Both the position numbers and the translations under genes were made by a program. The notes under the pieces were generated by a model, which had not been told where the DNA came from, ran no database searches, and was given only the letters and a program-made list of their open reading frames with translations. Below are positions 7,457 through 17,233 of a DNA stretch of 64,000 nucleotides, piece after piece. How positions within the stretch are numbered: the stretch's first letter is position 1; every line of letters begins with the position of its first letter. This stretch comes from GCA-003244245 sp050699975 (GTDB lineage Bacteria; Actinomycetota; Actinomycetes; Mycobacteriales; Pseudonocardiaceae): NCBI GenBank assembly GCA_050699975.1, contig JBOHGH010000007.1, forward strand, positions 6,573-70,572, read 5' to 3'.

Positions 7457-9295
7457 TCACTCCGGGGCGTCAGAGGATGGGCGTGTGGTGGGCCTGGGGG
7501 GCCGGGTCCTCGTGGTGGTCGTGGGGGGCGGGGCGGTCGTCGTCGTTGTGGGAGGCGGCGCGTTCGCGGTAGTCGTGGTGGTCGTGGTGGTCGGAGGGCT
7601 CGTGGTACTCGGCGGGGGCGGGGGGCTGGACGACGAAGGGGGTCTGGTCCAGCTGGTCCGCCAGCTCGTGGTCCATGGGGTCGCTGGTGGGGTGGCGGGC
7701 ACAGTCGCGCCCGCCTTTGCGCCGGTGCCCGCACCAGCGGGCGGTGCGGCTGTGGGCGTCGTACGGACGGTCCCGCTGGAGTCGTCGCTACCCGAGTTCC
7801 CGTCGCTGCCGCTGCCAGCCTCCGGTACGGGATGAGGGATGTCTGGTACGAGAGCAGGGGCTGGGGCAGCAGTAGAGGTTGCGGGTCCCGAGGTCCCCGC
7901 GTCCGCCGGCGGAATGGAGCCGCTGCGGGAGCTCAAATACGGCACGGCCGTCGCCCCCCCGGCCAGGACGAGGGTGAGCAGCCCCGCTGCGGCTACCTGC
8001 TTGACCTGCCGCGACCTGGCCCGGCGCCGCTCGAGATCGGCAGGTTCGATATCCGAAAGGGCGACAGTCAGGGTTGGCCGATCCGGGACCTCCATCGGGG
8101 ATCGCACCGGGACGTCGAGCCCGGTGATCACGACGGTCGGCGCATCCCGGTCCGGGCTTACGGCCAGGATCTGTGTGTCCGTCGGGACATCCGCGCTGGC
8201 AGTGTCGGACTCGGCGGGCCCGGTAGGAAGTGCGAACAGGGCGGCTCCGAGTGCGATCGCAGCCGTGGGGTCAGCGTCAACTGCGACCGGCCGACCGAGC
8301 TCGGCGGAAACAAGCTGCGCGACCAGCGGCACCCGTGAGGAGCCACCAACCAGCAGCACCGCGTCAAGGTCCTCCGGACCGACGTCGGCTGAGCGCAGCG
8401 CCCGGCGCAGGGCCTCAACGGTCTCGGCCACCTGCGGGCGGATCAGATCCTCGAACTCGGCCCGAACCAGCCGTAGCTGTGACTGGACCTCGGGGGCCAG
8501 TACCGAGATCGTCACCTCGGTGTCGGCCGAGAGTGCTTCCTTGGCCTCGGTGCACTCGCGCCGCAGACGGGCGGTCGCGGTAAGCGTGGCGGGATCCTCC
8601 GGATCGAGTTCGCTCAAGGCCGGGACTTTGGCCACCACGTGACCGAAGACAGCATCGTCGAAGTCCACGCCGCCTAGCCGGTCGATGCCCTGCGGGAGGC
8701 CCAGCACCGAGAACATCCCGATACCGTCCTTGCACACGACGGCCGCGTCGAACGTGCCACCGCCCAGGTCATAGACCGCGATGGTGCTGCCGGTCGCGAC
8801 CCGTTCCTGCATCGAGTAGCTCGCTGCGGCGGCCTCCGGCTCGGTGCGGAACATGACCTCCGACAGATCTGCCGCCCGCAGGGCATCCGCCATGATCCGG
8901 GTCTTGTACGTGCCCCAGCTGGCCGGATGGGTGATCGTGATGCCTCGGGCGGGTTCACCCTCGCGCTCGGCGACCCGGTCGACGACCCATCGGACCACCA
9001 TCGCAGCGATCTCGGAGGCGGAGTGCGGAACACCGCCGATCATCATCGGGACCTCGTCGCCGATGCGCCGCTTGAACTCGCGTACCACCCGGTCGGAATC
9101 GGTGACGGCACGCCGTTCGGCGGCCTCCCCGACCACCACCTGGCCGTCCTCGCTGAGGTAGACCACCGAGCTCACGGCGGCGCCGCGGCTGCCCAGGGGT
9201 ATCACCTCGGGGAGCGGACGCCGCCCGGCAACCTCGCGGCAGATGGCTGCGGCGGTGAAGGTGGTGCCCACGTCGATCCCGAGCCAGTAGCTCAT
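7457..9295 (-). CDS. Hsp70/DnaK-like ATPase with transmembrane segment and Pro/Thr-rich tail
   Basis: A 612-aa protein. Residues 1-~370 form an actin-like ATPase: phosphate 1 GIDVGTTFTAA, phosphate 2 YDLGGGTFDAAVV, adenosine motif VLLVGGSSRVPLV. There is no DnaK substrate-binding domain. A single hydrophobic segment follows at ~440-460 (AAAGLLTLVLAGGATAV), then a low-complexity extracytoplasmic tail of Pro, Thr and Ala. Such membrane-tethered Hsp70-like proteins are known in actinobacteria; their clients are unclear. The tail gives repetitive DNA at 7490-7700. Confidence 0.85.
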   Translation of the reverse strand: MSYWLGIDVGTTFTAAAICREVAGRRPLPEVIPLGSRGAAVSSVVYLSEDGQVVVGEAAERRAVTDSDRVVREFKRRIGDEVPMMIGGVPHSASEIAAMVVRWVVDRVAEREGEPARGITITHPASWGTYKTRIMADALRAADLSEVMFRTEPEAAAASYSMQERVATGSTIAVYDLGGGTFDAAVVCKDGIGMFSVLGLPQGIDRLGGVDFDDAVFGHVVAKVPALSELDPEDPATLTATARLRRECTEAKEALSADTEVTISVLAPEVQSQLRLVRAEFEDLIRPQVAETVEALRRALRSADVGPEDLDAVLLVGGSSRVPLVAQLVSAELGRPVAVDADPTAAIALGAALFALPTGPAESDTASADVPTDTQILAVSPDRDAPTVVITGLDVPVRSPMEVPDRPTLTVALSDIEPADLERRRARSRQVKQVAAAGLLTLVLAGGATAVPYLSSRSGSIPPADAGTSGPATSTAAPAPALVPDIPHPVPEAGSGSDGNSGSDDSSGTVRTTPTAAPPAGAGTGAKAGATVPATPPATPWTTSWRTSWTRPPSSSSPPPPPSTTSPPTTTTTTTTANAPPPTTTTTAPPPTTTTRTRPPRPTTRPSSDAPE

Positions 9296-9633
9296 CCTGG
9301 CGTGCCCCTATCCTCGTCTGGCGGTGCCGGAGGCCCAGAGCAGCGTTCGAACATATCTGGCACGGCGCTCGGCCTCCGTATCGCTGTTACGGGGCGTTCC
9401 GTTAGCGATACTGCAGGTCACCATCCCGATCTGTTCGCCCCGGTCCCGGATGGTGTCGGGGGCTCCAGGGCCGCAACCCCTCCCGGGCCGCAACCCAGTG
9501 GCCCCCAACTCCCTAACGCAGCGGACCGCGACCCGGGTGCGATCCCGCTGACCGAGGGTGGGCCGTGCCCGCTGGGTGTGATCGATGCAGCGGGGCTGGA
9601 CCGGCCGGTTCCCAGGGGGCGGTCGGGCGCGTC
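9296..9633. other. Intergenic region without a supportable gene
   Basis: About 340 bp upstream of the Hsp70-like gene. It contains an imperfect inverted repeat around 9375-9415 (GTATCGCT...AGCGATAC) that could be an operator. Open frames here are short or Pro/Gly-rich and match nothing I know. Confidence 0.4.
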
Positions 9634-10131
9634 CTAACCCAGCTGGCCGCGGATCGCTCCCTTTTCGAACGCGGTCGAATGGACTTGGAGGTAGTAGGCG
9701 GCAGGATCATTGATGACCGCCTCGATCCTCTCCCGCGTGCTAGAGACGCAATCATTGACCGTTTGCTCCCCAGCGAAGTTTTTGTCGTTGAAGAAATCGA
9801 TCCAATGCGGGCCGTCACTGCCGCGATGGCCGGTGTGGAGATGGAAAGCGGTGACCATACCGTCGAGATTCTTCCAGGTGATCTCGTAGCAGGCCGTCCC
9901 CTGTTGCGGGTCGAGATCGAGCCGAGCGGAACCCTGCCCGTCGGGGTCTGCGGGGGTAACGGACTCGGGGCCGGTCAGCTCAACGGAGAAGTGACGAACA
10001 CCCTCCAGGTGCGCCGCGTTGACCTCGTGTGCCAACGCCTGGGTCGGCCCTACGAGTACGAGGATCAATGAAGCGGACGCAAGGCATGCTCCGACGCGTT
10101 CCATTCCCCGGACGTTTTTGCGGTGCTGCAT
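9634..10131 (-). CDS. Secreted CHRD-domain protein
   Basis: A 165-aa protein with a signal peptide (hydrophobic SASLILVLVGPTQALA) and one CHRD domain. The signature is visible in FSVELTGPESVTP, GSARLDLDPQQGTACYEITW, HLHTG and the terminal KGAIRGQLG. CHRD domains occur in exported proteins of unknown role. It is a single gene transcribed away from the class II aldolase gene. Confidence 0.82.
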   Translation of the reverse strand: MQHRKNVRGMERVGACLASASLILVLVGPTQALAHEVNAAHLEGVRHFSVELTGPESVTPADPDGQGSARLDLDPQQGTACYEITWKNLDGMVTAFHLHTGHRGSDGPHWIDFFNDKNFAGEQTVNDCVSSTRERIEAVINDPAAYYLQVHSTAFEKGAIRGQLG

Positions 10132-10282
10132 CTAGGCCTGCCTTTCTTCCAGTTCCACTGTCACCCTCGACCACTGCAGGGTCCGGAGTGTAGGGCACCA
10201 GCGTGAGCATCTCATCACGTTGGGTAGCCGCGGTGCACCCGGTGACCTCTGACTGACCGGCCCGTGCTTCTAGGCTCCTGGG

Positions 10283-10942
10283 GTGAGCTACCCCGGGGGC
10301 GACCTGCGCCACCAGCTCACGCACGTCGGCGCGGAGGCCGTCCGCGCCGGGCTGGTGGCCGGATCGGGCGGTAACCTCTCGGCCCGCCAACCGGGCTCCG
10401 GCCAATGCTGGATCACTGCGGCCAACACCTGGCTGGACCGGTTGCAGCCCGCCGAGTTCTCGCTGATCAGCATCCCGGACGGCGGGCTGCGTGGCGGGCA
10501 TCCGAACCCGTCCAGCGAGTGGCGACTGCACACCGAGACCTATGCCCGACGCCCGGACGTCAACGCGATCGTCCATCTGCACCCGCAGACCAGCGTGCTG
10601 CTCACCGCGTTGGGCCACGACATCGCGCTGATCACCACCGATCACGCGTACTACCTGCGCGAAATCGCCGCCATCCCGTTCGACCAGCCTGGCACCGTCG
10701 ACCTCGCGGTAGCGGCCGCGCAAGCCGTGGCCGGTGGGGTCAACGCCCTGGTGCTCGGGCATCACGGCTGCTCGGTGCTGGCCGATTCGGTGGAGCTTGC
10801 GCACAAGCGGGCGGTCAACCTGGAGGAGGCCGCCCGCGCGACCTACGCCGCGCTGTTGCTCACTGCCGGGGATCCAAGCCGGGTCCCGCAGGTGCCGGCG
10901 CGCTTCCTGGAGGCCGTCGACCGGGGCGAGGCCTCGGTATGA
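10283..10942 (+). CDS. Class II aldolase/adducin family protein
   Basis: A 219-aa protein of the L-fuculose-phosphate aldolase / ribulose-5-phosphate epimerase fold. Visible motifs are the phosphate loop VAGSGGNLSAR, the zinc ligands in VHLHPQ and the later ALVLGHHGCSV histidine. The likely activity is aldol cleavage or epimerisation of a sugar phosphate; the substrate is not predictable. The start is GTG 10283. The PH-domain gene pair follows on the same strand. Confidence 0.82.
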   Translation: MSYPGGDLRHQLTHVGAEAVRAGLVAGSGGNLSARQPGSGQCWITAANTWLDRLQPAEFSLISIPDGGLRGGHPNPSSEWRLHTETYARRPDVNAIVHLHPQTSVLLTALGHDIALITTDHAYYLREIAAIPFDQPGTVDLAVAAAQAVAGGVNALVLGHHGCSVLADSVELAHKRAVNLEEAARATYAALLLTAGDPSRVPQVPARFLEAVDRGEASV

Positions 10943-10973
10943 GCGCCGGCGAGTCATCCGGCATGGTGGAAGG

Positions 10974-11474
10974 GTGCCGTCCACCGAGCCGTTGCGGTTG
11001 CGTCCGCCCCGTCACCTGGTGAGCCGCCGGGCGATCACCTGGTGGACCACCCAGGCCGCACTCGAGGTGACAGCCGTCCTGATCCCCTTGGCGGTTGGCC
11101 TGGTCGCCTGGGCCGACGCGCGGCCGTGGCTGGCCGCAGTCACGGCCGGGGTGGTCGTCCTCGGCGTCGGCTACGTGCTGGTGATGCCGCGGTGGCGATT
11201 CCGGGTGCACCGCTGGGAAACCACCGGCGACGCCGTCTACACCTCGGCGGGCTGGATCAGCCAGGAGTGGCGGGTCGCGCCGATGTCCCGGATACAGACG
11301 GTGGACACCGAGCGCGGGCCCCTGCAGCAGCTGTTCGGGCTGGCCACCGTCACGGTCACCACAGCATCGGCGGCCGGGGCGCTGCGGTTGGCCGGGCTGG
11401 ACCACGCGTTGGCCGTGGACCTCGTCGAGCAGCTCACGGCAACCACGCAGGCGACCCCCGGGGATGCCACATGA
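10974..11474 (+). CDS. Membrane PH-domain protein (bPH2, YdbS-like), first of a pair
   Basis: A 166-aa protein with two hydrophobic segments (VTAVLIPLAVGLVAW and AAVTAGVVVLGVGYVLVM) followed by a bacterial PH-like domain (YTSAGWISQEW, MSRIQTVDTERGPLQQLFGLATVTV). The start is taken as GTG 10974; ATG-less frames extend back into the aldolase gene. Its stop overlaps the next start as ATGA, so the two are translationally coupled and probably form one complex. Confidence 0.78.
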   Translation: MPSTEPLRLRPPRHLVSRRAITWWTTQAALEVTAVLIPLAVGLVAWADARPWLAAVTAGVVVLGVGYVLVMPRWRFRVHRWETTGDAVYTSAGWISQEWRVAPMSRIQTVDTERGPLQQLFGLATVTVTTASAAGALRLAGLDHALAVDLVEQLTATTQATPGDAT

Positions 11475-12958
11475 CCCCGGTCTGGCAGCGCCTGGACCCC
11501 CGGATGCTCGCCGTCACGCCGATCCGCCAACTCGCCGGGTTCCTGCCGGTGATCGCAGTGGTGCTGGTGGTCGGCGTCGGGCAGGACGTCGGCGGGCGGG
11601 TCTATGGGTTGCTGGTGGGTGTGGGGGTTGTCGTGCTCGCCGGGGTGCTGCGCTGGTCGACCACCCGTTACCGGATCACCAGTGAGCGCGTCGAGCTGCG
11701 CTCGGGCTTGCTGTTCCGCAATGCCCGGTCCGTCCCACGGGACCGGATTCGCAGCGTCGACATCACCGCCGGACCGGTGCACCGGCTGTTCGGGCTGTCG
11801 GTGGTCAAGATCGGGACCGGGGAGCGCACCGAGGGCGACGGGTCTCGCGAGCTGAGCCTGGACGCGGTGTCCACGGCCGAGGCCGACCGGATGCGGCAGC
11901 GCCTGCTGGATCCCCTTGGGGCCGGTGACCCGGACCACTCAGGCGTCACGGTCCCGGCGACCGCGACCGAGCTGGCCGCGCTGGACTGGGCCTGGTTGCG
12001 GTTCGCACCGCTCACGGTGTCCAGTCTGGTCGCGGTGGGCGCTGTCGCCGGGGCGTTCGGCCAGCTCGCGGGCGAGCTCGGCGCCGACATCACGAATGTC
12101 GGCGGTATCCGCGAGAAGCTGAGCATTGCCCCGCTGTGGCTGGGCGTCTCCGTGTTCGCCGTGCTGGTGCTGGTCATCGCACTGGTGGGCTCGGTACTGA
12201 TCTTCGTCGAGGCCTGGTGGAGGTTCCGGCTGGTCCGCGAGCCGGGCGGCACTCTGCGGATCCGCCGGGGACTGCTCACCGCCCGGTCGGTGTCGCTGGA
12301 GGAGCGTCGAGTGCGCGGGGTCGAGGTGATCGAGCCGCTGCTGCTGCGGATCGGGGGTGGAGCGCGCACCGTCGCCGTGGCCACCGGGCTGGGAGGCGGC
12401 CACGGCCAGGGCACCCTGCTGCCGCCCGCCCCGCGTGGTGAGGCGCATCGAGTATCGGGGGTGGTGCTCGCTGAGGACCCCTCCCCCACCTGCACGTCGT
12501 TGCGCCGGCACCCGCTTGAGGCGCTGCGGCGGCGGCTGGTCCGGGCGGTGGCGCCGGTGCTGGCGGGATCCGCGGTGTTGTGGCTGGCTCCGGTGCCGAC
12601 CTGGGTGGCGTGGGCGACGCTGGGCCTGCTGCCGGTGACGGTGCTGCTCGCGCTGGACTCCTATCACAACCTGGGGCATGCGCTCACCGGCCGCTACCTG
12701 GTCACCCGGCACGGTGCCGGCGTGCGCGCCACGGTGGCACTGCAACGCCGCGGGGTGATCGGCTGGACGGTGTCGCAGTCGTTCTTCCAGCGCCGAGCCG
12801 GGTTGGTCACCGTGACCGCGACCACCGCAGCCGGGAGCGGCGCCTATCACGTGATCGACGTCCGGACCGCCGACGGGCTGGCCGTCGCCGAGCACGCTGT
12901 GCCGGGATTACTCACGCCGTTTCTGAATCACGACGTGGCGGCGCCTTCCGCGCACTAG
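11471..12958 (+). CDS. Membrane PH-domain protein (bPH2 repeats), second of a pair
   Basis: A 495-aa polytopic protein with repeated bPH2 modules, each preceded by hydrophobic segments. The module signature recurs: YRITSERVELRSGLLFRNARSV with DRIRSVDITAGPVHRLFGL, then LRIRRGLLTARSVSLEERRVRGVEV, then RYLVTRHGAGVRATVALQRRGVIGW. Function is unknown; related pairs are widespread in Gram-positives. The start ATG 11471 overlaps the previous stop. Confidence 0.8.
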   Translation: MTPVWQRLDPRMLAVTPIRQLAGFLPVIAVVLVVGVGQDVGGRVYGLLVGVGVVVLAGVLRWSTTRYRITSERVELRSGLLFRNARSVPRDRIRSVDITAGPVHRLFGLSVVKIGTGERTEGDGSRELSLDAVSTAEADRMRQRLLDPLGAGDPDHSGVTVPATATELAALDWAWLRFAPLTVSSLVAVGAVAGAFGQLAGELGADITNVGGIREKLSIAPLWLGVSVFAVLVLVIALVGSVLIFVEAWWRFRLVREPGGTLRIRRGLLTARSVSLEERRVRGVEVIEPLLLRIGGGARTVAVATGLGGGHGQGTLLPPAPRGEAHRVSGVVLAEDPSPTCTSLRRHPLEALRRRLVRAVAPVLAGSAVLWLAPVPTWVAWATLGLLPVTVLLALDSYHNLGHALTGRYLVTRHGAGVRATVALQRRGVIGWTVSQSFFQRRAGLVTVTATTAAGSGAYHVIDVRTADGLAVAEHAVPGLLTPFLNHDVAAPSAH

Positions 12959-12968
12959 GCTCGTGGTT

Positions 12969-13580
12969 GTGAACGACCGTCTGGTATGGATTGACTGCGA
13001 GATGACAGGGCTGGACGTCGGCAAGGACGCGCTGATCGAGATCGCCGCGTTGGTCACCGACGGTGAGCTGCGAGTGCTCGGCGAGGGCGTCGATGTGGTG
13101 ATCCACGCCGACGACGCCGCGCTGGACTCGATGCCTGAGGTGGTGCACGAGATGCATGCGAAATCCGGCTTGACCGAGGCAGTGCGCCGGTCCACCGTGA
13201 GCCTCGCCGAGGCCGAGCAGCAGGTGCTGGCCTATGTCCGCATCTGGGTGCCCGACGCCCGCTCGGCGCCGCTGGCCGGCAACTCGGTGGCCACCGACCG
13301 GGCATTCCTCGCCCGCGACATGGTCGAGCTGGACGAGCACCTGCATTACCGGATGGTCGACGTGTCATCGATCAAGGAGCTGTGTCGGCGCTGGTACCCG
13401 CGGGTCTACTACGCACAGCCAGCCAAGGGTCTGGCACACCGGGCGCTCGCCGATATCACCGAGTCCATCCGCGAGCTGGCGTATTACCGGCGCACCGTGT
13501 TCGTGCCCGAACCGGGCCCGAGCTCCGAGGCGGCGCAGGCGGCGGCTCAGGCCGTCGTCGATCAGATGCCCGGCCGGTGA
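12969..13580 (+). CDS. orn: Oligoribonuclease
   Basis: A 203-aa DEDDh 3'-5' exonuclease that degrades 2-5 nt RNAs and, in bacteria, pGpG from cyclic di-GMP. Visible motifs are WIDCEMTGLD (first D and E), the middle Asp in NSVATDRAFLARDM, and HRALADI (His and last Asp). The start could be GTG 12969 or GTG 12963; the shorter form matches family N-termini. Its presence complements the diguanylate cyclase at 2.7 kb. tRNA-His follows. Confidence 0.94.
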   Translation: MNDRLVWIDCEMTGLDVGKDALIEIAALVTDGELRVLGEGVDVVIHADDAALDSMPEVVHEMHAKSGLTEAVRRSTVSLAEAEQQVLAYVRIWVPDARSAPLAGNSVATDRAFLARDMVELDEHLHYRMVDVSSIKELCRRWYPRVYYAQPAKGLAHRALADITESIRELAYYRRTVFVPEPGPSSEAAQAAAQAVVDQMPGR

Positions 13581-13633
13581 CTGCGGCCCGGCGCCCGATA
13601 TCATGGTCAGCAGTGCTGGTGTAACCGGCGCAT

Positions 13634-13710
13634 GGTGGGTGTAGCTCAGCTGGTAGAGCACCTGGTTGTGGTCCAGGATGTCGCGGGTTCGAATCCCGTC
13701 ACTCACCCCA
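13634..13710 (+). tRNA. tRNA-His (GTG)
   Basis: Cloverleaf: seven-base acceptor GTGGGTG pairs with CACTCAC, the extra G-1 at 13634 faces discriminator C, and CCA is encoded. Anticodon stem CCTGG/CCAGG holds loop TTGTGGT with anticodon GTG. The T arm contains GGTTCGAATCC. The additional 5' G is the hallmark of tRNA-His. Confidence 0.96.
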
Positions 13711-13754
13711 ACGTTTACGGCGCGCAGTAGGCCGCTGGCATTAGAGTGCCGCGC

Positions 13755-14528
13755 ATGAACAGCGTGCAGGTCCACTACGAGCTCACCGGGTCATCTGATT
13801 TGCCGGTGCTTGTGCTGGCCGGGCCCCTGGGCAGCACGATGCAGATCTGGCAACCGCAGGTCGAGGCGTTTGCGGAGCGGTTCCGGGTGCTGCGTTATGA
13901 CCATCGCGGGCACGGCGGATCCCCGGTGCCCAGCGGGCCGTACGTGATCGCGGACCTGGCCGTCGACGTGCTGGCGCTGCTGGACCGGCTGGATATCGAG
14001 CGCGCGGCTTTCTGCGGGCTCTCGTTGGGTGGGATGGTCGGCATCTGGCTTGCTGCGGCCGCCCCGGAGCGACTGTCCTCGCTCGTGTTGTGCAGCACCA
14101 GCGCGCATTTCGACGACGTTGGGCCCTACCTCGAGCGGGCCGCATCAGTTCGTTGGGCGGGCACGTCCTCGCTGGCACCGGAGGTGGTCGCCGGCTGGTT
14201 TACGCCGGAATGGGCAGCTGCGCACCCGGAGGTGGTACAGCAAGCGACGCAGATGATCGCCGGGACCGCGGATGAGGGCTACGCCGCATGCTGCAGCGCC
14301 ATCGCCGCCTGGGACGCCCGCAGGCTGCTCGGCCGGATCCTCACGCCAACGCTGGTGATCGCCGGTTCCCAGGATCAGCGGACGCCGGTCACTCCGCATG
14401 CCAAGGCTCTTGCCGCCGGCATTTATCGAGCGAAGCTGGAAGTTCTCGACGCCGCGCACCTGGCGCCCATCGAGCAGGCGGACCGGGCCAACCGCCTGAT
14501 CGCGAAGCACGCTGCCGCCGGTCAATGA
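13755..14528 (+). CDS. Alpha/beta hydrolase, 3-oxoadipate enol-lactonase-like
   Basis: A 257-aa alpha/beta hydrolase. The oxyanion region reads LAGPLGSTMQIW, the nucleophile elbow GLSLGGM (Ser), and the catalytic histidine is in DAAHLAPIEQ. The sequence resembles PcaD, which opens 3-oxoadipate enol-lactone in the protocatechuate branch. No other pca genes are nearby, so the exact substrate is uncertain. The start is ATG 13755; a GTG nine bases upstream is an alternative. Confidence 0.8.
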   Translation: MNSVQVHYELTGSSDLPVLVLAGPLGSTMQIWQPQVEAFAERFRVLRYDHRGHGGSPVPSGPYVIADLAVDVLALLDRLDIERAAFCGLSLGGMVGIWLAAAAPERLSSLVLCSTSAHFDDVGPYLERAASVRWAGTSSLAPEVVAGWFTPEWAAAHPEVVQQATQMIAGTADEGYAACCSAIAAWDARRLLGRILTPTLVIAGSQDQRTPVTPHAKALAAGIYRAKLEVLDAAHLAPIEQADRANRLIAKHAAAGQ

Positions 14529-14539
14529 CCCTGGTCAAG

Positions 14540-15727
14540 CTACTTATTTCCCGAGACCCATTGCCCCCACGAGATCTGCCAGTCCCCGAAGCCATCCCAC
14601 GGCTTGAGGTTGGGGCCGCCAGTGTTGACGTTGATGACGACGTCACCCTTCTTCACATTGTCGAAGAACCACTTGGCGTTTTCCGGCGATAGGTTGATGC
14701 AGCCGTGGCTGACGTTGCTGTGGCCCTGCTGGCCGACTGACCATGGCGCGGCGTGCACGAACTCGCCGCTGTTGGAGATGCGGGTGGCCCACTGCACCTT
14801 CGTCATGTACCCACCGGCATCGAGCGAGAGGCCGAAGGTGGTCGAGTCCATCACCTTGGTCGCGTTGCGTTCGGTGACCACGTGCACCCCGTTGGCGCTG
14901 GCGAAGTCGGGCCGGCCCATGGAGATCGGCATCGTGCGCACCACCCGGCCGTTGATCTCGACGGTCATCTGGTGGGTCGCGCCGTCGGCCCGGGCAATGA
15001 AGGCATCACCGATCGTGAACTGGGACGTCCGGTCCTGCTGGCCGTACACCCCGTTGCCGAAGTCCTTGCCGTAGAAGCGAATATCCACCTTGACGTTGGT
15101 TCCGGGCTTCCAGAACTCCTGGGGGCGCCAGTGCACCTCCTTGTTGGAGAACCAGTAGAAGCCGCCCTCGACCTGTGGGGTCGTGGTCACGGTGATGGAA
15201 TTCTCGGCCTCCTGCTTGTTCGCGATCGGCTCATCGAAATACAGCGCGAGCGGCTGCCCCACTCCGACTGTCTGCCCATCAGTCGGGTTTATCGACGGGT
15301 AGGCGAGAGTGCGCGGCGCGACGGTTTCGAAGCTCGACCTGATGGTCACCGGCCGGTTGTCCTCGCCCATCGCGTCGGCGTTGAACGTGTAGGCCTTGCC
15401 GTAGCCCAGGGGCTCGGTGGTCTTCCACGTCGTCCCGTTGGGCTCAAGCTGGCCGACGACCGGCGACCCCTCCGGGTTGGTCAAGGTCACCTGGCCGAGC
15501 TTGCCCTTGGCGACGGTGACGGTGACGGGCGCCAGTGGCGAGACGTCAAGCGCGCGATCCGGCGGATCGGTGGTGATGCGCGCCACCGGAGCAGGAGGGG
15601 GCGATGGGGTGGCCTGGCGAGCCTCGGGATTCGGGGCACTGAGGCTGCACGCCGCCAACAGGGTGCCGAGCACGCCGACGATGAGCAGCACCGCGATCAT
15701 CACGGTATTCTTGACCAGCCCTGACAC
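14540..15727 (-). CDS. Lipoprotein L,D-transpeptidase (YkuD domain, Ig-like domains)
   Basis: A 395-aa cell-wall enzyme that forms 3-3 peptidoglycan cross-links. Order: a lipoprotein signal ending LLAAC, a Pro-rich linker, two Ig-like domains (~residues 40-250), then a YkuD catalytic domain with the active-site block SHGCINLSPENAKWFF (Cys nucleophile). It closely resembles mycobacterial LdtB-type enzymes in architecture. The start is taken as GTG 15727; upstream codons lack a plausible signal. Confidence 0.92.
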   Translation of the reverse strand: MSGLVKNTVMIAVLLIVGVLGTLLAACSLSAPNPEARQATPSPPPAPVARITTDPPDRALDVSPLAPVTVTVAKGKLGQVTLTNPEGSPVVGQLEPNGTTWKTTEPLGYGKAYTFNADAMGEDNRPVTIRSSFETVAPRTLAYPSINPTDGQTVGVGQPLALYFDEPIANKQEAENSITVTTTPQVEGGFYWFSNKEVHWRPQEFWKPGTNVKVDIRFYGKDFGNGVYGQQDRTSQFTIGDAFIARADGATHQMTVEINGRVVRTMPISMGRPDFASANGVHVVTERNATKVMDSTTFGLSLDAGGYMTKVQWATRISNSGEFVHAAPWSVGQQGHSNVSHGCINLSPENAKWFFDNVKKGDVVINVNTGGPNLKPWDGFGDWQISWGQWVSGNK

Positions 15728-15970
15728 TGCGCTCCAACCCCTAGCCGGACGCCACCTGCTCACCCGCACGGGGCACCATCCGTTTTCGTGATCTATCACA
15801 AGAGAACCCAGTCTGCCGCACTGGACCACCAGACCTTGTTGGTGCATCCCGCGTGGGTACCTGTGTACCGACGCACGGCGACGGCGCCTGGTTGCCTGTG
15901 TCCTGACTCGGTCCTACTGACACCAACGTGCTAGCGTCCTGCACGTCACGCCGGGAGGGCGTCGACACCA

Positions 15971-16048
<78 letters not shown>

Positions 16049-16136
16049 TCTCACCTGTGGTAATGGGACTAAGAAGATCGAATTATGGGATCTTTGTCCA
16101 ACGGATTGTCCATTACCGCGCTGTACGGTGCGGTTT

Positions 16137-17124
16137 ATGGCACGCAGGAAGCAGCTTCCGAAGGACTGACGGGCATCCGCCAGCGCGGCGGTACGTACCA
16201 GGTTCGGGTCTCTGCCGGGTATGACCCGGTGACTGGTCGGCAGCTCATGCTTAGCGGTTCGGCAGAGACCGAGGACGCGGCGATCGCGATCCGCGATCGG
16301 CTGCGCCAGCAGGTGCGGGACAACACGGCAGCCCGAACCAATGTCACCCTCGGCTACCTGCTTGATGAGTGGTTGTCGGGGCATCAGGTCGAGGAGACAA
16401 CCCGCGACAGCTACCGACTGCTGATCAACGGCTTCATCGGCCCGGCGCTTGGCGCTACTCCTCTGGCTCAGCTGTGTCGGCAGGGTCCGCGTCCGTTCGA
16501 GCCAAGATCGCAAACGCCGCGTGGGAGCAGGATGCGGATTGGGGCACGTTTGTGTGGCTGACCTTCGTCACCGGTGCCCGGCGCGGCGAGTTGGTCGCCC
16601 TCGCGTGGGAGCATGTCGACCTAGTCTCCGGATTGCTGACCATCCGCCGCAACCTGGTCCGGCGCAACGGCACGACGATCCTCAAGGACACCAAGACTCA
16701 CCAGATGCGGGTGATCAAGCTCGACCAGGACACCATCACAATCCTGAGCCAGCACAAGGCACGCGCTGTGCAACGTTGCGCCGACCACGGCATCACGCTG
16801 GACGATGACGCCTTTGTGTTCTCCTACTCCCCCGACCACCGGCGGAACTGCGACCCGGACGCCATCACCCACCGATACGGAAAGATGGCCGCCGATCTCG
16901 GCATCGACACGCACCTGCATGCGCTGAGGCATTACAGCGCCACCGAACTACTCGCTGGCGGCGTCGACCTGCGCACCGTGGCAGGCAGGCTCGGCCACGC
17001 GGGCGGCGGAGCAACAACGCTCAAGGTTTATGCCGCCTGGCTCGCCGGTGCCGACACGAAAGCCGCCGACCTCATCGCCTCCCGCCTCCCCCGCCCGCCC
17101 CAGGTACACGACGAGCGGACCTAA
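16137..17124 (+). pseudogene. Tyrosine recombinase (phage-type integrase), degraded
   Basis: Starts like MARRKQLP at ATG 16137, but a one-base loss near 16157-16160 shifts the frame before EGLTGIRQRGGTYQVRVSAG. The N-terminal arm-binding and core-binding parts run to GPALGATPLAQL. About a hundred residues are then missing, and a second frame carries the catalytic half to 17124: TGARRGEL (Arg), HLHALRHY (His-x-x-Arg), RLGHAGG (His) and LKVYAAW (Tyr nucleophile). The catalytic residues survive, but the protein cannot be made in one piece. It would have integrated the element at tRNA-Lys. Confidence 0.88.
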
Positions 17125-17233
17125 CCGCCGACATCCGGATTGCCATCGCCGCCGGCAAGACAACCCAACGGTTATGACCCGCACCAAATCTTCAGCAACG
17201 CCTTTCTCGATCTCATCAGGTCATGGCCTTCGC

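Noticed and set aside
7485..7835. Plus-strand frame rich in Val/Gly repeats
   Set aside because: It mirrors the Pro/Thr-rich tail of the Hsp70-like gene and has no independent support.
8927..9637. Plus-strand frame crossing the Hsp70-like start and the following gap
   Set aside because: Low-complexity Gly/Pro/Arg composition, antisense over its first half, no motif.
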